Of a stretch of DNA of 64,000 nt, positions 55,361-62,064 are shown one piece after another. A program made the translations under genes and the position numbers. The stretch comes from UBA6059 sp040219045. GTDB lineage: Bacteria; Bacteroidota; Bacteroidia; Cytophagales; Cyclobacteriaceae. The stretch lies in contig OZ245881.1 of NCBI GenBank assembly GCA_965229505.1, forward strand, positions 3,162,001 to 3,226,000, given 5' to 3'. Every line of letters starts with the position of its first letter. Position 1 is the first letter of the stretch. The notes below the pieces were generated by a model. The model saw only the letters and a list, made by a program, of their open reading frames with translations. It ran no database searches and had not been told where the DNA came from.

Positions 55361-58183
55361 TTGATAAAACTGATTTTTAGCACTATCTACCTCATGTCAT
55401 TGAGCCTGTGTTTTGCACAGTCTTCTTTGGATATTACTCTTCCTTCCAGAGAGATACAAAAAGATAATTCTAAGATATCCACCAATACATGGGATGTGGA
55501 TTCACTCAATGAGCTTGGTTGGTCCTTTCGAAACAGCTTCCCTGATTCCACCATTTTTTATGTTAGTAGAGCATTAGCGATAGCTCTTGAAATGGGGTAT
55601 GGCGAAAGGGAAATTCAGTCATACAATTACCTGGGTATTGCTCACCGCAACCTTGGCAACTACAGCAGGGCTTTCGAGTATTACATGAGTGCCTATCATC
55701 TGTCAGCCGATTCGGAGCAGTTTGAACAACAAGGATATTCATTAATAAACCTTGGAAACCTCAGCATTTATCAATCAGATTTTCAAGGAGCATTGACCTA
55801 TTTTCTTGATGCGCTGAAGACTGCTGAGCAGCTGGGTGACTCCACAATGATGGCTTACTGCTATTTGAACCTTGGCCGCACCAATAGAAGTTTGGGTAAA
55901 TATGATGAAGCGGAAAGACAGTTTCTAAAAACCTTAAGGATAAGAGAGAGTCTGGGTGATGTACCCGGAATAATCACCTCTGAGGCAGATCTGGGTGAAG
56001 TCTACAGGCTAAAGATGGAGTACGAAATGGCGATTAAGTCTTTCGAAAATTCGCTTAGGAGAGCTGAGGAAATAGGAAATATTGGAGCTGTTGTATACAG
56101 TCTGAACAACCTGGCTTTAATATACATCGACCTCAATGATGCGAAGAAATCTGAAGAGTATGCTTTAGAAAGCCTTAGGCTGGCCCGTGAATCAGGACTT
56201 CAGAATGATGTAAGAAAGGCACTTCTTTCGCTGAGTGTGGTAAAGGAATTAAAAGGAGAGTTCGAATCAGCATTGAGTTATCACCAGGATTATCACGAAC
56301 TGACTCAGGAGATATTTAGTGAAGAAAACACGCGGAAGATTGAGCGGCTCAGGGCACAGTACGAAGGAGAGAAGCAAGAAGCAGAGAATAATTTTCTCAA
56401 GGAACAGGCAGAATTGAATAGAGAGGTGATTTCTCGGCAAGAAACTATTATTTGGCTGACTGGTGTGGGGATACTTCTTTTATTGGCGGTAGCGATTATT
56501 TCTTACAAGGCGTATCAATGGAAGAATAATCTATCTAAGAAAATACTTAAGCAGAATGCCAAGATTGAAACCGATAAGGCATTGATTGAAGATCAGGCTC
56601 AGAAACTAAAGGAGTTGGATAGGGCGAAATCACGTTTCTTTGCTAATATTTCCCATGATCTGAGAAGTCCCTTAAGCCTCATTATGGGCAACCTGGAGAA
56701 CATTAAGGTCGCAACTGAGAATTATCTCACCCCAAAGTCCCGAGCTGACCTAGACGTCATAGAGCGCAATGGCATGCGGCTGCTCAATATGACCGATGAG
56801 ATAAGTGACCTGACGAAGCTGGAGGAAGGAAAGCTAAAGCTGAATACAGAGCCTGTTTCGCTGTTTCCATACCTTGAGTCCTTGCTCAATATGTTTGCCA
56901 CAACGCTCTCTCTCAAATCGCTTGAGTTGAAACTATCCGCAGAGCCAGGGCAGTCATATATTGTGAGTATCGACCCAAGACAATTTGAAAAGGTTGTGTT
57001 CAACATCGTAGGAAATGCGATCAAGCACACGAAAGAGGGTGATCGGATAACTGTTCAACTGAGGAAAAATGTCAAGAACATCGAATTGGCCATCAGCGAT
57101 ACAGGCGAAGGCATAAATTCACAGAGTCTACCCTATATATTTGATCGCTTTTATCAGTCTCCGGATAAGAAGTATCAGGCACGAGAAGGTTTGGGAATTG
57201 GCTTGGCTTTAGTTAAGGAGCTGGTAGAGTTGCATCAGGGCATTATTACGGTGCAGAGTGAGCTCGACAAGGGTACGACATTTACAGTTGCCCTACCGGA
57301 ATCGAAAGAGGTGCCAATGGACTCGCATCACTTGCCCGATGAGGGAACAATTAAGAAGGGTGAGTTGCTGTCCAGACTGGAGCAAGAGGAATATAATGCT
57401 CGGAATAAGGTAAACGTTGCAGATACGAAGGACAAAGATGCTCGAATACTTATAGTAGAGGATCATGCCGAGATCAGGTCGTATATCAGGGACTTGATCA
57501 ATGACGATTTTACTGTATTTGAGGCCGCACATGGCCAGGAAGCACTTCAGCTGCTACCCAAGGAGCGTGTTGATCTTATTATCACTGACTTGATGATGCC
57601 TTGGATGGATGGATTTGAGCTATTGGAAGCGCTAGCCGCCAATGAGTTGTACAAATCCATTCCCGTGCTTGTGGTTAGCGCACGGACCAGTGAGGAAGAT
57701 CGTGAGCGCGTGCTTTTCCATGGGATCAACGACTTTCTACAGAAGCCTTTCAACAAGACCGAGCTGAAACTTCGGGTACGGAATCTGCTATCGCAAAAAT
57801 CTAAATGGGATAGTTCAAATGGAGCAGCGATGCTCCAGCAAAAGGCTGATCGTGTTGACTCAATAGAGCAAAGTCTCCTGAGGAAAGTCGATCAGCTGAT
57901 CATAGAGAAAGTCGATGACTCAAACCTGAATGTAGCGATGCTCGCGGACACGATGGCCGCCAGTGAGCGACAAGTTTATCGGTTGATTAAGAAGTTGACC
58001 GATAGAACACCTCTGGAATACATCAAAGAGGTCAGGCTGCAGTTTGTGGATCAACTTATCAGGCAGGGAAAAGTAAAGTCAGCTTCTCATGCCGCCCGAG
58101 AGATCGGTATGAAGAATGTCACACAATTCAGCAAGATGTACGAAAAACGCTTCGGCAAAAGTCCCGCTGAACTCTTGGATTAG
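55361..58183 (+). CDS. Hybrid two-component regulator with TPR, kinase, receiver and AraC HTH (second)
   Basis: A 940-residue paralogue of the 50684-53584 gene with the same order: signal peptide (ends SLCFAQ, about 20), TPR array (about 60-330; SYNYLGIAHRNLGNYSRAFEYYMSA), coiled coil, TM helix (about 363-385), HisKA with NISHDLRSPLS (His about 431), HATPase_c (DTGEGI, GLGIGLALVKEL), receiver ARILIVEDHAEIRSY (about 693-810) with Asp in ITDLMMPWM (about 741), and AraC HTH (about 848-940). The start is a TTG at 55361 that gives a proper signal peptide; the next Met (55394) would truncate it. The two kinases are divergent and flank tRNA-Lys and the small ORF. Confidence 0.94.
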   Translation: MIKLIFSTIYLMSLSLCFAQSSLDITLPSREIQKDNSKISTNTWDVDSLNELGWSFRNSFPDSTIFYVSRALAIALEMGYGEREIQSYNYLGIAHRNLGNYSRAFEYYMSAYHLSADSEQFEQQGYSLINLGNLSIYQSDFQGALTYFLDALKTAEQLGDSTMMAYCYLNLGRTNRSLGKYDEAERQFLKTLRIRESLGDVPGIITSEADLGEVYRLKMEYEMAIKSFENSLRRAEEIGNIGAVVYSLNNLALIYIDLNDAKKSEEYALESLRLARESGLQNDVRKALLSLSVVKELKGEFESALSYHQDYHELTQEIFSEENTRKIERLRAQYEGEKQEAENNFLKEQAELNREVISRQETIIWLTGVGILLLLAVAIISYKAYQWKNNLSKKILKQNAKIETDKALIEDQAQKLKELDRAKSRFFANISHDLRSPLSLIMGNLENIKVATENYLTPKSRADLDVIERNGMRLLNMTDEISDLTKLEEGKLKLNTEPVSLFPYLESLLNMFATTLSLKSLELKLSAEPGQSYIVSIDPRQFEKVVFNIVGNAIKHTKEGDRITVQLRKNVKNIELAISDTGEGINSQSLPYIFDRFYQSPDKKYQAREGLGIGLALVKELVELHQGIITVQSELDKGTTFTVALPESKEVPMDSHHLPDEGTIKKGELLSRLEQEEYNARNKVNVADTKDKDARILIVEDHAEIRSYIRDLINDDFTVFEAAHGQEALQLLPKERVDLIITDLMMPWMDGFELLEALAANELYKSIPVLVVSARTSEEDRERVLFHGINDFLQKPFNKTELKLRVRNLLSQKSKWDSSNGAAMLQQKADRVDSIEQSLLRKVDQLIIEKVDDSNLNVAMLADTMAASERQVYRLIKKLTDRTPLEYIKEVRLQFVDQLIRQGKVKSASHAAREIGMKNVTQFSKMYEKRFGKSPAELLD

Positions 58184-60963
58184 CGATCCAGTATCAATTT
58201 CCCTCCTACGGTTTCCCCGGAAATATTCACTTGATAATAGTACATGCCATCTGCCACAGACAATCCGCTATCATTTGTCCCGTCCCAGCTCACCGCGTTT
58301 TCACCCGCATATAGATAGCCTTGCAATGGGATACTGATGAGTCGCCCACTGGAGTCAAGGATGGCCACCGCCCCTTCACCGTCACGCTCTACCGAGAATC
58401 TAATGATCACCTGCTCACTAAACGGATTGGGGTAGGCGGGCAGTGTTGCCAATTGAGAGTTGGAGGGCTCTGGCTGAAAGAAGAGCGCATCCTCGATTAA
58501 CGTCTCAAAGACGCCATTACCATGGGTGGAAACTACGAGCCAGCCATCGTCCGCGCGGTAATCCATCATGCGAATCACCGCATTGCCGATCAACTCAGGT
58601 GCTTGATGGAGCCAGGGAGTTAAGCCAGCTTCTTCCGTTTTGGATGCAAATAGCCCACTGCTGGTCCCTACAAAGTATTGGTAAGCCCCATCCCTAAGGG
58701 GTACAATTTCAGCCCAGCGAATACTTGGTCCGCCACCACTGCCATCAGGATTTTCTTCAAGGTTGCTGCTGATATCTTCGAAGCTCTGTCCACCATCAAG
58801 CGATCTGAAAATACTTCTTACGTTGTAATTGGCGAAGATGATAAGCAGGTGATCTGCGTTGGTCGGGTCTACCGCTATACAGACCGGGTAGGCATTTTCC
58901 GGTAGGACGTCTCGGTCGATTTGTGTAACCTCAACAGCCGTCCGTGCATCATCTACTCTGTAGAGTTCACCAATGAGCGTGCCGTAGTAAAGGCGATTGG
59001 CCGGAGTGGTGCTTATTTCCAGTGCAGTGATGATGCTCTGATTTGGCTCAGTGGCGTCCAACCGGGTCCAGCCGATAGATTTGGGATTGAAGTCTCCATC
59101 TGGCATTTGACTGAGATTGTTGTTTCGCCAGATGACATCACCGCCTGCCATGTACATGATATTGTTATTGCTGGGGTCGAGTACAAATGGATTGATAAAC
59201 AGATACTCTCTGCCAGGTGTCTGGCCGCCCCCTGCAGGATCGATACGGCTAACACCCACCAGCGACCCGCCGCTATAGCGATATCGGTAAATGACACCAT
59301 TCTGCATCGAGATATAGCGGTAGATGCCATTTTTTGTAAAGTAGGCATAGCCACCATCGCCACCTTGTATGTCATCCCAGCGGGTATCGTCACTACCGCC
59401 TCTGCCGATGTAGGTGCCATTGTCTTGTAGGCCGCCCATCACGCTGTTGCCCGTTCCTTTTTCTATTGCGATAGTGTAAAACTGTGATGAAATATATCCA
59501 AAGTTGCGACTTGCCCAGATGGGTTGGGTATTCAGGTTATTGTCTGTGTGGTAGATGCCTCCGTCATTGACTACATACATTTGATTAGGATCGGAGGGCC
59601 AAAAAGCGATGGCATGTTGATCGGGATGATGATTACGATAGGGGGCGTTACTGCCCTCAGGGTCATAGCCGCCGATCCAGTACGTGTTGTCATCAGACCG
59701 GAAGCCGTCAGAGGAGACGTAGAGGTTTGTCCCGCCAACATATACCACATTGTCTGATGACGGATGTATCGCGATTGCCATGTTGTAGCTGTCTTGTGAA
59801 TTGTATGGTCCATTTTCCCCTTCGAAATCCGGGATGTTTTGACTTAAATCCGTCCAGCTCCCTTGTCCAGTAGGGCTTGCACTTTCTTCATACCTGAATA
59901 GTCTGTGTGGCTCGCCATCCATTAGAAAATACATCACTCGCTCATTCCCCGGCCACATATCAAATACGATTCTCCTGACCTCATTAGGGAATCCCGGAGG
60001 GCTTATATCTATCCAGTTTTCTCCATCAAGTGATCTGAAGATGCCACCCTTCGAAGGGATGAAACCCTCTCCGGTATGCGTGCCAATTGCCGCGTAAAAG
60101 ACGCCAGTCTCGGTAATGGTTATATCCGTATATCTCGGGTGAGGGCTTCCATTGAAGTCCGTCGTGTCAGTGTTTTGGTTGAGCAGATCATCCCCCAGCA
60201 CGGTACTCCAGGTGGCGCCACCATCTACTGACCTGAGTATCCCACCGAAGGCTGCCGCGTAAATCTCGTCAAGGTCTTGTCGCGCTGTATTGACAATGAC
60301 TTTCCAGATGTACTGAAATGGACTGTTGAACTGGTTGCTGCTGCCTCCAGCAGTAGAAGGGAGTAGCTCCCAGGTGCGGGCGCCATCGGTACTCTTGAAG
60401 ATACCGTCTCCTCTGTAGGGAGCGCCCGTATTACTGGCACTATTCCCCCTCAATTCCCCAGTGCCGTGATACCATATGTTTTCCTTGCCAGGTCGGGTAT
60501 CCTGTACCACGCATGAAGCATTGTATAGTGACGCTGGGTGCGTCGCGCGCTCCCAGTCCCCACCTTTGTTGGTAGAGCGCCACATGCCCCCAGATACGCC
60601 TCCGGCCACCAGCACATCTTCATTAGTCATGTCTATCGCGAATGCCCTCGTGCGGCCTCCCACATTGCTGGGACCGATAAAGCGGTATTCTTGCGTTTTA
60701 ACTCGCTTTGCGTATGTGGTGAGATCACGCTGACTGGTACTAACATAGGCTTGCTCTTTTCGCGCTATTCCTACCGGAATATCCCCAGTTGCTGGGTCGA
60801 CGATTTGCTGAAGTTCATATTGCTGCCGCGCCCAGGGATTTTCAAGTGTACCCTCTGCATAGGAGTGATCAGGTACTTCCAGCTGTTTTTTGGGTACCTC
60901 ATTGCAGGCCCATGTCAAAATTGTGATGATGGTACTATAACGGATGACTTGGCTCAGCTTCAT
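58180..60963 (-). CDS. Secreted VPS10/BNR-type beta-propeller with T9SS-like tail
   Basis: A 927-residue exported protein. The N-terminus has a lipobox-like signal peptide (ITILTWAC, Cys20). The main part (about 90-800) is a propeller of BNR/sortilin-type units, each with an S-x-D-x-G-x-T/D-W signature: RSTNKGGDWE, KSTDGARTWE, RSVDGGATWS, RSLDGENW, RSLDGGQSFE. A C-terminal part (about 840-927) has YPNPFSEQVIIRF and the FlgD-like AGENAVSWDGTNDSGLSVADGMYYYQV, ending KLILDR, a T9SS type A-like domain. These folds occur in xyloglucanases and sialidase-like proteins; no catalytic residues were assigned. It overlaps the hybrid kinase stop by 4 bp. Confidence 0.85.
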   Translation of the reverse strand: MKLSQVIRYSTIITILTWACNEVPKKQLEVPDHSYAEGTLENPWARQQYELQQIVDPATGDIPVGIARKEQAYVSTSQRDLTTYAKRVKTQEYRFIGPSNVGGRTRAFAIDMTNEDVLVAGGVSGGMWRSTNKGGDWERATHPASLYNASCVVQDTRPGKENIWYHGTGELRGNSASNTGAPYRGDGIFKSTDGARTWELLPSTAGGSSNQFNSPFQYIWKVIVNTARQDLDEIYAAAFGGILRSVDGGATWSTVLGDDLLNQNTDTTDFNGSPHPRYTDITITETGVFYAAIGTHTGEGFIPSKGGIFRSLDGENWIDISPPGFPNEVRRIVFDMWPGNERVMYFLMDGEPHRLFRYEESASPTGQGSWTDLSQNIPDFEGENGPYNSQDSYNMAIAIHPSSDNVVYVGGTNLYVSSDGFRSDDNTYWIGGYDPEGSNAPYRNHHPDQHAIAFWPSDPNQMYVVNDGGIYHTDNNLNTQPIWASRNFGYISSQFYTIAIEKGTGNSVMGGLQDNGTYIGRGGSDDTRWDDIQGGDGGYAYFTKNGIYRYISMQNGVIYRYRYSGGSLVGVSRIDPAGGGQTPGREYLFINPFVLDPSNNNIMYMAGGDVIWRNNNLSQMPDGDFNPKSIGWTRLDATEPNQSIITALEISTTPANRLYYGTLIGELYRVDDARTAVEVTQIDRDVLPENAYPVCIAVDPTNADHLLIIFANYNVRSIFRSLDGGQSFEDISSNLEENPDGSGGGPSIRWAEIVPLRDGAYQYFVGTSSGLFASKTEEAGLTPWLHQAPELIGNAVIRMMDYRADDGWLVVSTHGNGVFETLIEDALFFQPEPSNSQLATLPAYPNPFSEQVIIRFSVERDGEGAVAILDSSGRLISIPLQGYLYAGENAVSWDGTNDSGLSVADGMYYYQVNISGETVGGKLILDR

Positions 60964-60974
60964 ATGATAACGGT

Positions 60975-62024
60975 TTATTCGCCTTCAGTGCGGATGGTCT
61001 CTCCAGCTTCGAGAACAAAATCCGCGCCGAAAGCAAGGCTGGGCGTCTTGAAACCTGCGTAGACATTTCCCGATAGGAGCTTCTCCATGGCCAGAACTGC
61101 CGTGATGGAAGTGAGTTTGTAGCCTTCCATCGTCTCAAGTCTCGCAAAAAGTTTTTCTCCACCCGGATTGCTGACCTCACCCCAGATGTAGCTTCTCCCT
61201 TCATTGAGCAGTTGTTCATCTGGACCCTTGACCGACTTCTTGATCTTGTTTTGAATCAGGCGTTGGATAAAACCTATCTTAAATAAACCTCGCAATTTGT
61301 ACAGCGTCCGCATGGTGCTGACTTGTTTCGGAGGCACCCCAGTGTATAGCACGATATTGGGAATGCCAGTGCTATAATAAGAGGTGGATACATCGCCCCA
61401 TGGTATACTCACGAAGGTAGTAGGCTTACCATTGATAGCCACTTGTCGGGTCTTGTAGGCGGCAGGTACGGGCTTTAAATGCCCGTCCTTCCTGATCATT
61501 CCACCTTTATGCATGTTCTCGGCCATGGTGAGTGCAGTGCCTCTGGATAGTTTGGAAACACCTTTGAAGCCCATTTCCAGGTGAGTGGCATCCGACATTT
61601 TGGACTTGAGATATGAGGCAAGACAGTCGGTCGGCACTACGTCGAACCCTACGCCCGGCATGATGACAATACCAGCCTGCTTGGCCTCATCACTTTTGGA
61701 AGCTGCCAGCTCGAAAATCTCTAGTTCACCAGTAATGTCAAGATAATGTACACCACACCGAATACAGGCATCCATCATCGGTAGCGCTGTTTTACTATAA
61801 GGACCTGCACAATGCAATACCGCATCAACCTCACTCAGAGAGTCGTCGAGGCTTTTCGTATCCTCAAGGCTGTAGGTGTGGAAAGGAAGTTGATGCACTT
61901 TTGCTAGCGCTTCAGTTTGTTCAGCATCACGCCCGGCGATGACCACATCATGACCCTTCTCAACGGCTCGCTTAGTGATGAGCTTACCGGTAAATCCGTA
62001 AGCCCCGTAGATTAAGTACTTCAT
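60975..62024 (-). CDS. Saccharopine-dehydrogenase-like NAD(P) oxidoreductase
   Basis: A 349-residue protein with an N-terminal Rossmann fold (YLIYGAYGFTGKLITKRAVEKG, about 3-24; VIAGRDAEQTEAL), VLHCAGPYSKTALPMMDACIRCGVHYLDITGE and PGVGFDVVPTDCLASYL, as in the saccharopine dehydrogenase-like/trans-acting enoyl reductase family. These members are not lysine enzymes; related proteins act in lipid or polyketide metabolism. The exact role is unknown. It precedes the propeller gene by 11 nt on the same strand and follows the TonB receptor by 40 nt, so co-transcription is possible. Confidence 0.88.
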   Translation of the reverse strand: MKYLIYGAYGFTGKLITKRAVEKGHDVVIAGRDAEQTEALAKVHQLPFHTYSLEDTKSLDDSLSEVDAVLHCAGPYSKTALPMMDACIRCGVHYLDITGELEIFELAASKSDEAKQAGIVIMPGVGFDVVPTDCLASYLKSKMSDATHLEMGFKGVSKLSRGTALTMAENMHKGGMIRKDGHLKPVPAAYKTRQVAINGKPTTFVSIPWGDVSTSYYSTGIPNIVLYTGVPPKQVSTMRTLYKLRGLFKIGFIQRLIQNKIKKSVKGPDEQLLNEGRSYIWGEVSNPGGEKLFARLETMEGYKLTSITAVLAMEKLLSGNVYAGFKTPSLAFGADFVLEAGETIRTEGE

Positions 62025-62064
62025 TGCTTTCTCAATTTGATTTTGGCTTGATACAGTCTAGTTG

